Notes: a model not told the origin generated them from the sequence alone. 36,213 nt of DNA from Acidobacteriota bacterium (GCA_021800255.1 JAJYZC010000037.1:1-36213), one strand, 5' to 3'; positions 30,701 to 36,213 are shown, numbered from the stretch's first letter. Program-made: numbers and translations.

Positions 30701-31210
30701 AGGGATACAGAGGGGTGGGCGAGCCGCCTGGAAATGGGGTGGGCAGTCTCCGGGATTGCGCGGCTGACTTCGGGATTGCCAGTGACGCTCATGAACAACA
30801 ACGATACCTCGCTGCTGGGCACGATTCCCGACGGCATCAACAACGAAGGTGTGGACACGCCGGAGTGGAGCGGCGGCTCGCTCCACCTGAAAACCAATCC
30901 GCGCAACGGAGCGGCGGTGTTTGACGCCAGCCAGTTCAGCTTGCCCGCGCTGGGAACCATGGGCAACGCGCGGCGGAGATTTTTTTCAGGGCCGGGGATG
31001 GAGAACCTCGACGCCGCAGTGATGCGCCAGTTCCAGATGCGGGAGAACCGCAGCCTTACCTTCCGCGCTGAAGCCTTCAACGCCTTCAACCACACCCAGT
31101 TTTTCGGTCCGGCCGCAGTTGACGGCAACATCTCCAGCGGGACGTTTGGCCATGCGGTGAACGCCATGGCGCCGCGGCTGATGCAGTTGGCGCTGCGGTA
31201 CAGGTTCTGA
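27782..31210 (+). CDS. Oar-type TonB-dependent outer-membrane receptor
   Basis: The ATG at 27782 has GGAGG ten bases upstream and opens with a signal peptide (ILSVFLLFYWICSMGWA); the longer upstream frame (from a TTG) lacks one. The 1,142-residue protein has a carboxypeptidase-like regulatory Ig domain (YAISGVVRDTTGSIIPGAAV to YHGQAAVSA), a plug (LNGRNFTDLMAVQPGIVPVN, FQVNGADAEEDVNMGTSIMP, ILVTTKSGTAHVHGSAFEFL) and a 22-strand-type barrel ending LMQLALRYRF with the terminal Phe needed for assembly. In acidobacteria these receptors are numerous and are thought to import plant or microbial glycans; the ligand here is unknown. A 25-base palindrome upstream suggests regulation. Confidence 0.93.
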   Translation: MNERILSVFLLFYWICSMGWAGQNGGGYAISGVVRDTTGSIIPGAAVTVRRASAGRAATVKTDGQGRFRIAAPAPGSYTIEVKAAGFADYHGQAAVSAAEPAATVNVTLTVGANNETVEVTADALTAETTSTQLGERLRAKLIEGVPLNGRNFTDLMAVQPGIVPVNTAQPGAVVMSGVASTPPSGDANPGDLSISGQREYSNGFQVNGADAEEDVNMGTSIMPDLDAIESFRVLTSNFDAEYGNSSGGEILVTTKSGTAHVHGSAFEFLRNTGLDARNYFSSVRAAYRQNQFGATLGGEPFHKGVMLFGDYQGTRLTEGIDTGDVAVPSLAERRGDFSQVPLTGSVNGDYWAAQLSSELGRTVTAGEPYAQVFPAGQIPPSIWCAPAKYLLASIPQPNVGTALFETANQAETLRDDKGGLRLDWSRGQNALTGYYFLDGYWLDNPYPAGTGGANVPGFDATSNGRAQLITLEETRTFGGTALDQFHLSYMRNANAVGQPRGGVGPTLAEQGFSGILPLQPSSEGMENVAFNDFTIGVDTTALTQTENIYEVSDAFSRIAGKHGLKFGGEMHADQINTDPDVYFNGSFSFTGTETGVDFADFLLGVASNYTQGQAQSFYNRNLYMAAFAQDSWRATNHLTVNYGVRWDRIRPWSEKFNQLQTLVAGEQSQVFPGAPEGLVFPGDPGVADSLAPARNDFSPRVGVAYAPSPAAARGSLLDKIFGPAGATSIRLGYGMYYTAYEGLSAGIMSANPPYGYTYTSAAPPLFASPFTEAATGATVGQRFPLQHVAFGASRAHPNSTVNWSQFDPLMGIPAVDPRDVTPYAEHWMVSVQRQLSADTLATVSYVGTSSHHLLVLEEANPANPALCLSLGVAQCGPFNEQAARTIFGPEFGSVDLQRTIANSSYNALEATLNHRSHGMELLASYTYSKSIDQSAGLPEQVNPVDPSLSRGLSAWDMRHNFVTSFRYQIPKHRDTEGWASRLEMGWAVSGIARLTSGLPVTLMNNNDTSLLGTIPDGINNEGVDTPEWSGGSLHLKTNPRNGAAVFDASQFSLPALGTMGNARRRFFSGPGMENLDAAVMRQFQMRENRSLTFRAEAFNAFNHTQFFGPAAVDGNISSGTFGHAVNAMAPRLMQLALRYRF

Positions 31211-31335
31211 ACAAAATGGCAGCGTGTTTGCTCTCCATGGGGCACCGGCGGGCAGGGAAATCGCACGAACGGCGCATGAGGAACTGGCTGAGGATTGCGC
31301 CGCCCCTGCGGGGCTGGTCTGCCGGGCGTGCGCAC

Positions 31336-31452
31336 GTTCCCAGGATTGCGCTGCGCTTGTCCTGGGCCATTTTCCGGCCCTCCACTACGGGAGGGACGGC
31401 GCAGGCAATGGCTCCAACGCGGCTAACGGAGCCAACCTCGTAAACAAAAATC
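31336..31452 (+). repeat. Three-hairpin repeat, copy 2
   Basis: The second copy of the 115-base repeat at 15436. Hairpins: CCCAGGA / TCCTGGG, CCCTCC / GGAGGG with loop ACTACG, and GGCTCC / GGAGCC, all perfect. It starts 125 bases after the receptor stop; the 31211-31335 stretch has no gene. Its right end coincides with the point where the integrase pseudogene sequence is lost. Confidence 0.85.
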
Positions 31453-31845
31453 GAGGGGATGCCGGTACTCCCTGTAGGTGCGTGCGCCGTTGGTTGCCTT
31501 GACCTCGACCAAGAATTTCTCGATGGCCTAATCGATGGAGAGCCCTTCGCCGGAGTCATCGGGATCCTCTTCAGGTTCGATTTCGCCGGTGCGGATACCT
31601 GACTGAAGATGCCAGGCATTGAGGGCTTGGCGCAGCGAAGTGCCGGCAGGCCGCGTGCGCCGCTTGCCATCCTCACGCCAATCGAGATTGAAGACATCAC
31701 CCTTGGGGATGACCGCTTTGCCGTCGATCAGGACCGGCTTCGGATTGGGTTTACCGTTCTCTTTGACGACGGGAACGAATTGCCATTTTCCGTTCAACCG
31801 GAGATACTGATTAAGGTTGACCGCATGTTCGTAGTGGTTTTCCAT
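31443..31845 (-). pseudogene. Broken tyrosine integrase, N-terminal part with an in-frame stop
   Basis: The open part (31845-31528, 105 codons) has the N-terminus of acidobacterial phage-type integrases: NQYLRLNGKWQFVPVV, NGKPNPKPVLIDGKAVIPKG, LDWREDGKRRTRPAG. It ends in TAG at 31528-31530. Reading through the TAG in the same frame gives AIEKFLVEVKATNGARTYRE then YRHPLDF, the SAM-like core-binding domain, until about 31443, where similarity ends at a repeat element. The catalytic domain is absent here. It lies 145 bases upstream of tRNA-Glu on the opposite strand, outside the island. Confidence 0.75.
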
Positions 31846-31944
31846 GTTGCGCTGAATCCCTCCCGCTGCCAGGCGGGCGAAGAGATTTTCGGCCGGATTG
31901 TGCGTGCGTCTGTGAAATCGGGTTCTAGCAGATTGGATAGTAAA

Positions 31945-31974
31945 TTGGACAGTAAGGTCGACTTATCAATGTAA
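31945..31974 (+). promoter_or_regulatory. Tentative promoter of tRNA-Glu
   Basis: TTGGAC at 31945-31950 is followed 17-18 bases later by a -10-like AATGTA/ATGTAA, about 16 bases before the tRNA. A related TTGGATAGTAA precedes it, so the -35 is part of a small direct repeat. Weak -10; tentative. Confidence 0.3.
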
Positions 31975-31989
31975 GCTGTTCGGAACAAA

Positions 31990-32064
31990 GGCGCTATCGT
32001 CTAGGGGTTAGGACGTGAGATTCTCAATCTCAAAACCCGGGTTCGATTCCCGGTAGCGCTACCA
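31990..32064 (+). tRNA. tRNA-Glu (anticodon CTC)
   Basis: A complete cloverleaf: acceptor strands GGCGCTA and TAGCGCT (a G-T pair at the end), D arm beginning GTCTAGGGG, anticodon stem TGAGA / TCTCA with loop TTCTCAA giving anticodon CTC (reads GAG), T arm CCGGG-TTCGATT-CCCGG, discriminator A and encoded CCA. The 3' half from 32018 is duplicated at 34355, which marks this gene as an integration site; the gene itself remains intact. Confidence 0.95.
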
Positions 32065-32065
32065 G
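32018..32065 (+). repeat. attL: left att repeat in tRNA-Glu
   Basis: This 48-base segment, from the anticodon stem to just past CCA, is repeated at 34355-34402 with one mismatch (C here at 32031, T there). Tyrosine integrases commonly use tRNA 3' halves in this way and restore an intact tRNA on insertion. Confidence 0.85.
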
Positions 32066-32077
32066 CCATTTGACGCT

Positions 32078-32103
32078 AAAGCCCATTAAATCAACGGGCT
32101 TTT
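32078..32103 (+). terminator. Terminator after tRNA-Glu
   Basis: AAAGCCC pairs with GGGCTTT across an 11-base loop and is followed by T and CGTTTGG. It lies 13 bases after the tRNA and has a diverged counterpart at 34415-34440. Confidence 0.65.
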
Positions 32104-32135
32104 CGTTTGGGTTGAAATCGTCCTAGCGCGTGTTT

Positions 32136-32178
32136 GGTCACAATGGCGCGTTTCGGGGTACACAGTTTGGTACACAGT
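32136..32178 (+). repeat. Left-end GGTACACA/GGTCACAAT motifs of the island
   Basis: GGTCACAAT at 32136-32144, then GGTACACAGT at 32157-32166 and 32169-32178. The same motifs occur near the right end (34286-34318). Repeated short motifs close to an att site are typical of integrase arm-binding sites. The 32065-32325 gap has no other recognised content. Confidence 0.55.
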
Positions 32179-32325
32179 GGTCCGGCCCCATTTAAGCGGT
32201 ACTCCCGACATTTCCCGCCACGGTGTCTTACAAGTCCGCAATCACCCGCTTAACTGCCAGCTCGCCGTCGTGATTCAGGTCCAGCGATTGAGAAGCCTTG
32301 CCGTACACCCGAAACCTTGCCCTCG

Positions 32326-32793
32326 CCCAGTGGCACGACGGGTATCCACGTTCGCCAGGGCAAGACGGACAGCGCACAGCGAAGCCTTCCCCTTACCCCG
32401 CGCGCTGCGGACGTGCTACAGAGGCGCTGGAAGGCCGCTGACGGCAAGGTGAACCCTTCCCCATTCGTGTTTCCGGGTGACGGCATCTCGGGGCATATCG
32501 TTTCCATGCAGCATCCCCACGAAAAGGCAATCGAGGATGCGGGCTTGGCGAGCTTTGAATTCTACTGCTGGCGTCACACGTTCGGAACCCGCGCCGCGCA
32601 GTCCGGCATGGACCGTTTCACGCTGGCCCGCCTGATGGGGCATAGCTCGCCCGCAGTGGCCGCCCGGTATTACATCCACGTCACAGAGACGCACGTTGCT
32701 GCCGGGTTCGGAAAGTTTGTCGAGTACCAGACGCGAAATGTGGCTGAGGGGCTGGCCGCGGCCTTCCCGCAAGCGAGCGAAGCGGTCCAATAG
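32326..32793 (+). pseudogene. Tyrosine recombinase, C-terminal catalytic fragment
   Basis: The recognisable part begins about IHVRQGKTDSAQRSLPLTPR (the catalytic lysine region) and continues with ADVLQRRW, FVFPGDG and the active-site run YCWRHTFGTRAAQSG, LARLMGHSS and RYYIH. These give the second catalytic Arg, a His and the tyrosine nucleophile. The first catalytic Arg and the whole N-terminal domain are missing, and upstream sequence in frame is not integrase-like. Its position 260 bases downstream of the tRNA is that of the island's own integrase. A TTG at 32317 could start it, but a working enzyme is unlikely. Confidence 0.8.
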
Positions 32794-32820
32794 ACAATTC
32801 CAGCCAGTGGGAACAGGGTT

Positions 32821-33108
32821 TCAGGCGTGCTGCAAGTGCGGGAGCGGGTCAACCTTGATCCGCTTCCGTTTCTCGATCTGCCACAGGTCGTACTGGGCCT
32901 GCATCCCCAGCCAAACCCCGGGCGTCGACGTGCCAAAGGCGTGGGCGAGGCGCACGGCCATCTCCGGCGAAACGGCGGCCTTGCCGTTGAGCACACGCGA
33001 CAGCGTGACCCGGCCCACGCCCAGATGCTTTGCCGCTGCCGCAACGCTCATCTCGCCGAGATACTCCCGGATCACAGCGCCGGGATGCGGGGGATTGTGC
33101 ATACGCAT
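32821..33108 (-). CDS. higA: HigA-family antitoxin
   Basis: The ATG at 33108 (GAGG eight bases upstream) gives 95 residues. It opens [20 protein letters not shown] and has the XRE helix-turn-helix [20 protein letters not shown] then [16 protein letters not shown], typical of HigA addiction-module antitoxins. It neutralises HigB and represses the operon. It is the second gene, 14 bases after the higB stop, the usual toxin-first order of higBA. Confidence 0.93.
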   Translation of the reverse strand: MRMHNPPHPGAVIREYLGEMSVAAAAKHLGVGRVTLSRVLNGKAAVSPEMAVRLAHAFGTSTPGVWLGMQAQYDLWQIEKRKRIKVDPLPHLQHA

Positions 33109-33122
33109 ATCGCTTTCCTCTC

Positions 33123-33401
33123 TCAGTGGTAGTCCTGGTAATCGACCAGAATTGCATCTTCGCCCTTGAAACGGAAGGTAAGACGCCAATTGCCGCTGAC
33201 CATCACGGCCCAATGGCCTTTGAGGTTCGCGCGCAGGGGATGCAGCCGCCATCCCGGAGCGTTCATGTCTTCCGGCCTGCGGGCATTGTCGAGCATGAGC
33301 AGTTGAACGCGCAGCCGCTCGGCGTGCTTCGCCTGGATTCCGGCCAGTGAACCGCTGCGGAAAAACTTCTCCAGCCCCTTATGGGCGAAGCTCTTAATCA
33401 C
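33123..33401 (-). CDS. higB: HigB-family toxin (RelE superfamily)
   Basis: A 92-residue ribosome-dependent mRNA nuclease-type toxin. It begins [16 protein letters not shown] and closes with the family's [20 protein letters not shown], then [20 protein letters not shown]. The start is GTG at 33401, which matches the family's N-terminus. The predicted -10 ends seven bases upstream of this GTG, so the mRNA may be leaderless. Confidence 0.92.
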   Translation of the reverse strand: MIKSFAHKGLEKFFRSGSLAGIQAKHAERLRVQLLMLDNARRPEDMNAPGWRLHPLRANLKGHWAVMVSGNWRLTFRFKGEDAILVDYQDYH

Positions 33402-33407
33402 GTTCCT

Positions 33408-33436
33408 AGTGTATCGTTAAGCGATACGGGAGTCAA
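33408..33436 (-). promoter_or_regulatory. higBA promoter with palindromic operator in the spacer
   Basis: On the minus strand TTGACT (33436-33431) and TACACT (33413-33408) are 17 bases apart. The dyad GTATCG / CGATAC with a five-base centre (33411-33427) fills the spacer and overlaps the -10, an ideal site for HigA repression. The start predicted from the -10 falls on the higB GTG. The region 33428-33570 holds nothing else recognised. Confidence 0.7.
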
Positions 33437-33570
33437 TTCGCGCTGATTGGCCGCTGTTCGCGCGAAACGGAGCAGGGATTCCGGCTTTCGGCCCAGTGTC
33501 GCTGCGGACACCCCGCCGCATTCCTGCAAGCGAGCGGGGCGGTACAGTAGGTTCCGGCGAAATCCGCGGC

Positions 33571-33876
33571 TTAGGCAGACTTCCTTTGCTGTACCGGAGT
33601 GGCAGACAGGCGCAGCCCCAGCGCCCGCACCACTCGCAGCACGGTGGCAAACTCTGGGTTGCCGTCTGTGCTCAGAGCGCGGTACAGGCTTTCCCGTGAC
33701 ACTCCGGCTTCCCGCGCAACTTCGCTCATGCCACGGGCACGGGCCACGACGCCGAGCGCGTCTGTGATAAACGCCGGGTCTTCGCTCTCCAGTGCCTCGC
33801 TCATGTAGGCAGCAATGGATTCGCTGTCGTCAAGGTACTCTGCCGGATCGAACGGTTTGATTTTGACTGTGCTCAT
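33571..33876 (-). CDS. HigA-like antitoxin (HI1420-type antidote)
   Basis: A 101-residue protein starting KIKPFDPAEYLDDSESIAAY, the hallmark of addiction-module antidotes of the HI1420 type (COG3636). The helix-turn-helix region is VARARGMSEVAREAGVSRES, LYRALSTDGNPEFATVLRVV. Its ATG overlaps the toxin stop as ATGA. It would bind the toxin and repress the pair. Confidence 0.93.
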   Translation of the reverse strand: MSTVKIKPFDPAEYLDDSESIAAYMSEALESEDPAFITDALGVVARARGMSEVAREAGVSRESLYRALSTDGNPEFATVLRVVRALGLRLSATPVQQRKSA

Positions 33877-34166
33877 TCCGTTTCCTTTGCCAGCCGTTTG
33901 GCTGTTTGAATGTCCCGGTCCTGGGTGCTCTTGTCTCCGCCGCAGAGCAGGAGAATCAGCACTGCCCCGCGCTGGATGTAGTACACCCGGTAGCCCGGCC
34001 CATAGTGAATCCGAAGCTCGCTGATGCCTTCCCCAACTGGTTTCACGTCGCCGGGATTACCGAAGGCCAGACGACGCACACGGGCTGCAATCCTCGCCTT
34101 TGCCTGACCATCCCGAAGCGCTTGCAACCAGTCTGAGAAGGTGTCAGTTTCCTGAATCTCGATCAC
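33873..34166 (-). CDS. RelE/ParE-superfamily toxin (HI1419-type killer protein)
   Basis: The GTG at 34166 opens IEIQETDTFSDWLQALRDG, the family's normal N-terminus; a GTG at 34184 would add six non-family residues. Later signatures are LAFGNPGDVKPVGEGISELR, IHYGPGYRVYYIQRG and LLCGGDKSTQDRDI, giving 97 residues. These Gp49-like killers are thought to block translation. As in higBA, the toxin comes first, and a -10 (TACAAT) lies just seven bases before the GTG. Confidence 0.92.
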   Translation of the reverse strand: MIEIQETDTFSDWLQALRDGQAKARIAARVRRLAFGNPGDVKPVGEGISELRIHYGPGYRVYYIQRGAVLILLLCGGDKSTQDRDIQTAKRLAKETE

Positions 34167-34172
34167 AGAGGT

Positions 34173-34192
34173 ATTGTAGCCCACAAGCTACA
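34173..34192 (-). promoter_or_regulatory. Promoter -10 and palindromic operator of the second toxin-antitoxin pair
   Basis: The minus-strand TACAAT (34178-34173) is a strong -10; no good -35 was found. The dyad TGTAGC / GCTACA with a six-base centre (34175-34192) overlaps it. A start seven bases beyond the -10 would fall on the toxin GTG at 34166, so the transcript may lack a leader. Confidence 0.6.
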
Positions 34193-34285
34193 GTTACGCT
34201 ATTGTTTTGATGCAGGCAGAGACTTGCGGGTGCCGGCCGCCGATTGGCTGCTTGTAACAGAAAAACAGGCTGATTTGATGAATCC

Positions 34286-34318
34286 GGTACACACGGCGGT
34301 ACACAGTCCGGTCACAAT
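34286..34318 (+). repeat. Right-end GGTACACA/GGTCACAAT motifs of the island
   Basis: GGTACACAC at 34286-34294, GGTACACAGT at 34298-34307 and GGTCACAAT at 34310-34318, in the same orientation as the left-end set at 32136-32178. They lie 37 bases from the right att repeat and are candidate integrase or excisionase binding sites. Confidence 0.55.
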
Positions 34319-34354
34319 TGGCTGTAAGCGATTGAATCCACTTGCTGCGCTGCT

Positions 34355-34402
34355 AGATTCTCAATCTTAAAACCCGGGTTCGATTCCCGGTAGCGCTACC
34401 AG
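34355..34402 (+). repeat. attR: right att repeat (tRNA-Glu 3' remnant)
   Basis: Identical to 32018-32065 except one base in the anticodon stem. It lacks the tRNA 5' half, so it is not a gene. It marks the right junction of the island with the chromosome. Confidence 0.85.
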
Positions 34403-34414
34403 AGATTTGACGCT

Positions 34415-34440
34415 AAAGCCCGTTCAATGAGCGGGCTTTT
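34415..34440 (+). terminator. Former tRNA-Glu terminator beyond attR
   Basis: AAAGCCCG pairs with CGGGCTTT and is followed by T and CGTTTG. It matches the hairpin after the intact tRNA, with one more base pair. It is probably the chromosome's original tRNA terminator, displaced when the island inserted. Confidence 0.65.
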
Positions 34441-34539
34441 CGTTTGCCCAGAAAACTCAATGGCGCGCGCCGCAGCCTCGACGGTCACGCTTCCATCTGG
34501 CTCCATTCCGCGTATACTTTCCGGCAAGGCTACCCGCGC

Positions 34540-35145
34540 ATGGACACATCGTCGATCTTCATTCCAAGTTTTCTGCAAAATGCGGCCATTCTCACGATTG
34601 TTTTGGCCTTTGCCGGCTACCTCGTCACCTTTCTGGGCACGCGCATGATGGCCCGCCGCGCCGATCGCCTGAGCTTGGTGAACAGCCGTCTGAATCAGTT
34701 TTATGGCCCGCTCTACGTGGCCACGGTCGCCGGAAACATCGCCTATCGCTCGCTGCTCGAAAAGCAGGGCAAGACCCAGTGCCATCCCATCACCGACGCG
34801 GAGATGAAGGAGTGGGTGCTGTGGATGACCACCATCTTCATGCCTCTCAACGATGTTCGCGAGAAGATCATCATTGAGAATGCGCATCTGATCATCGAGG
34901 AGGAGATGCCGCGCTGCCTGCTGGACTTTGTGACTCACGTAGTGGGCTATAAGGCTGTGCTGGCCAAGTGGGCCGATGGGAATTACTCCGAGAGCCGCTC
35001 CACCATCGGCTGGCCGCCGGAGTTCGACCTCTATGTCGAGCGATCCTACCGGGCCCTCAAGGCGGAGCAGACGCGGCTGCTGCGCAGTTCCGTGTGGAGG
35101 CTTTTTGCCCGCGTGAACGGGCGCACCCGGCACGCGGCAGATTAG
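34540..35145 (+). CDS. Membrane-anchored protein of unknown function
   Basis: A 201-residue protein from the ATG at 34540, with AAGG upstream. It has one N-terminal membrane helix (AAILTIVLAFAGYLVTFLG) followed by a basic segment (TRMMARRADRL) that would stay in the cytoplasm. The soluble part is helical with many charged residues (LNQFYGPLYVATVAGNIAYR, NDVREKIIIENAHLIIEEEM). I do not recognise a named family. A longer in-frame start at 34444 would overlap the displaced tRNA terminator and is less likely. The hairpin repeat F touches its stop codon. Confidence 0.75.
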   Translation: MDTSSIFIPSFLQNAAILTIVLAFAGYLVTFLGTRMMARRADRLSLVNSRLNQFYGPLYVATVAGNIAYRSLLEKQGKTQCHPITDAEMKEWVLWMTTIFMPLNDVREKIIIENAHLIIEEEMPRCLLDFVTHVVGYKAVLAKWADGNYSESRSTIGWPPEFDLYVERSYRALKAEQTRLLRSSVWRLFARVNGRTRHAAD

Positions 35146-35244
35146 CCAGGTAGCCCGCTCAAATGTAGCACCCTTCCTGATCGCATGATTGGAGGTGATG
35201 ATTGGCGGTGCCCCATTCAAAACGCGTTCTTTGCGTTTTGAGTA
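35146..35244 (-). repeat. Hairpin repeat, copy F (inverted)
   Basis: Read on the minus strand, it has the stem TCAAAACGC / GCGTTTTGA round loop AAAGAAC, then ATGGGGCACCG, a variable middle and the tail GAGCGGGCTACCTGGC. Compared with copies A, B and D, the stem has AAA in place of T on the left and TTT in place of A on the right, so pairing is kept. It faces copy E head to head. Confidence 0.8.
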
Positions 35245-35267
35245 AGAGACCACGAACCCAACCCTTT

Positions 35268-35369
35268 CCCGCTCATCGCAAAGTACGTGATGAACGGGGC
35301 ACAGCTTGATCGCACAGCTTGATCGGATTCACATCGTCCCTTTACGGTTGGTGACCGGGCCACCTGCCC
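35268..35369 (+). repeat. Hairpin repeat, copy E
   Basis: It has CCCGC, the stem TCATCGC / GTGATGA (one G-U wobble) with loop AAAGTAC, ACGGGGCACAG, a longer variable middle that includes a small internal duplication (GCACAGCTTGATC twice in part), and the tail GTGACCGGGCCACCTGCC. Together with copy F it fills the convergent gap 35146-35436; the last 65 bases hold nothing recognised. Confidence 0.88.
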
Positions 35370-35436
35370 GACAAAGCGGAGTCACGCGATCCCCTAGCTT
35401 CCGTTGATTCAGAATCTTCGCTGTTATCCGCCGGTC

Positions 35437-36213
35437 TCACCTTCGGGCGTTCAGCCCCAGGTTGTTCCACAGCCGCAGCGTAGGTTCGGATTGATTGATG
35501 GTGTAGAAGTGCAGGCCCGGCGCGCCGTTTTTGAGCAGCGTCTCACACAGCCTCGTGACCACGCCGAGCCCGAAGTCCTTGAGCGCCTCTTTGTCGTTCT
35601 CAAGCCCTTCCAGCCGCAGCCGCACCCAGCGCGGCAGGTCGGCCCCGCAGCCCGAACAGAAGCGCACGGTATTCGCGTAGCCGGTGATGGGCATGATCCC
35701 CGGCACAACCGGAATGCGGATGCCCGCCTTCGCGCACCGCTCCATAAAATCGAAGTAGGCATCGGCGTTGTAGAAGAGCTGCGTCAGCGCTCCGTCCGCG
35801 CCGGCCTCCACCTTGCGCCGGAAGTTTTCAAAGTCCACGGCCGGGCTGGGCGCCTGCGGGTGCATCTCAGGGTAAGCAGCGACCTCGATCTGGAACGCAT
35901 CTCCGTGCGTCTCGCGGATGAAGGCGACCAGTTCGTTGGCGTAATGAAAATCACCGGGCGCGGACGGGTTCATGGCCGTGGCAGGCAGGTCGCCGCGCAG
36001 GGCTACGATCCGCTTGATTCCCGCTTCCCGGTAACGGTTGAGCAGAGCCGCGATGTGCGAGCGCGTCGAACCCACGCAGGTCAGGTGCGGCGCCGCCTCC
36101 GCCCCGGTGTGCTTCACCACCGCCATGAGCGTTTCGTAGGTGCCCTCCTGGTTCGAGCCGCCGGCTCCATGCGTCACCGAGAAATAATCTGGCCGCACTG
36201 CGGCCAGCCGCGC
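35437..36213 (-). CDS. metF: Methylenetetrahydrofolate reductase, N-terminus beyond window
   Basis: The 258 visible residues lack only about the first 40 of a normal-length protein. MetF reduces 5,10-methylene-THF to 5-methyl-THF for methionine synthesis, using FAD. Family points are PDYFSVTHGAGGSNQEGTYE, LTCVGSTRSHIAALL, IVALRGDLPA, the FAD/folate region AAYPEMHPQAPSP, ADGALTQLFYNADAYFDF, PVVPGIMPITGYANTVRF and LHFYTINQSE near the end. The start codon is outside the window. It converges on the membrane-protein gene, with the inverted pair of hairpin repeats in between. Confidence 0.95.
   Translation of the reverse strand, partial: ARLAAVRPDYFSVTHGAGGSNQEGTYETLMAVVKHTGAEAAPHLTCVGSTRSHIAALLNRYREAGIKRIVALRGDLPATAMNPSAPGDFHYANELVAFIRETHGDAFQIEVAAYPEMHPQAPSPAVDFENFRRKVEAGADGALTQLFYNADAYFDFMERCAKAGIRIPVVPGIMPITGYANTVRFCSGCGADLPRWVRLRLEGLENDKEALKDFGLGVVTRLCETLLKNGAPGLHFYTINQSEPTLRLWNNLGLNARR

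Larger units (their letters stand above)
32018..34402. mobile_element. 2.3 kb integrated island in tRNA-Glu with two toxin-antitoxin operons
   Basis: Bounded by the 47/48-identical att repeats. It holds an integrase C-terminal remnant, a higBA operon and a second HigB/HigA-like pair, and matching GGTACACA/GGTCACAAT motifs near both ends. The integrase is broken, so the island is probably no longer self-mobile, though it could be moved by a related integrase. The terminator-like hairpin after the tRNA is also duplicated beyond the right repeat. Confidence 0.8.

Noticed and set aside
29450-30886. A 478-codon open frame on the minus strand
   Set aside because: Antisense to the TonB-dependent receptor and rich in Arg, His and Pro with no known domain.
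27463-31247. ATGGGGCACCG near 27465 and 31237, also present in repeat copy F
   Set aside because: The match is only about 11 bases and neither place has the hairpin or the tail.

Overview
The window looks like chromosomal DNA of a high-GC Gram-negative bacterium, most likely an Acidobacteriota of the Terriglobia type. The evidence is an Oar-type TonB-dependent receptor with an N-terminal carboxypeptidase-like domain, a two-haem cytochrome of the photosynthetic-reaction-centre cytochrome family, a small secreted protein of a kind common in acidobacteria, a Tat-exported glycoside hydrolase-like protein, and a large radical SAM protein resembling tetraether/membrane-spanning lipid synthases. This assignment is inference; no rRNA gene is present.

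Layout. 1-123: end of an ISAs1-type insertion sequence. 0.2-6.8 kb: small secreted and DUF proteins, CTP synthase (pyrG) and a large UPF0182 membrane protein. 6.9-10.1 kb (minus): a Tat-exported glycoside hydrolase-like protein and a hydroxypyruvate isomerase-like enzyme. 10.2-12.3 kb: accessory patch with an orphan antitoxin, an RHS C-terminal tip, a small membrane protein that may be its immunity protein, and copies of a hairpin repeat. 12.4-15.4 kb: Tes-like radical SAM protein divergent from a dihaem cytochrome. 15.9-19.6 kb: a clan-A glycoside hydrolase divergent from a family 2 glycosyltransferase. 19.7-24.5 kb: pilin/LolA pair, PP-loop ATPase, M16 peptidase and RlmN. 24.9-27.3 kb: PIN/Phd toxin-antitoxin pair, YvcK and a TPR protein. 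27.8-31.2 kb: TonB-dependent receptor. 31.4-34.4 kb: broken integrase, tRNA-Glu(CTC), and a 2.3 kb island inserted in the tRNA 3' end carrying an integrase remnant and two toxin-antitoxin operons. 34.5-36.2 kb: a membrane-anchored protein and a partial metF.

Most notable: (1) a dispersed non-coding repeat (six copies) built round a hairpin with loop AAAGAAC, whose two arms change together between copies, plus a constant tail GACCGGGCCACC; (2) a second repeat of about 115 bp (two copies) with three hairpins, one copy lying exactly where an integrase pseudogene is cut; (3) the tRNA-Glu island with 47/48-bp att repeats, matching GGTACACA motifs at both ends, and two toxin-antitoxin operons whose -10 boxes both lie seven bases before the toxin GTG, suggesting leaderless mRNAs; (4) the radical SAM protein, a candidate enzyme for membrane-spanning lipids.
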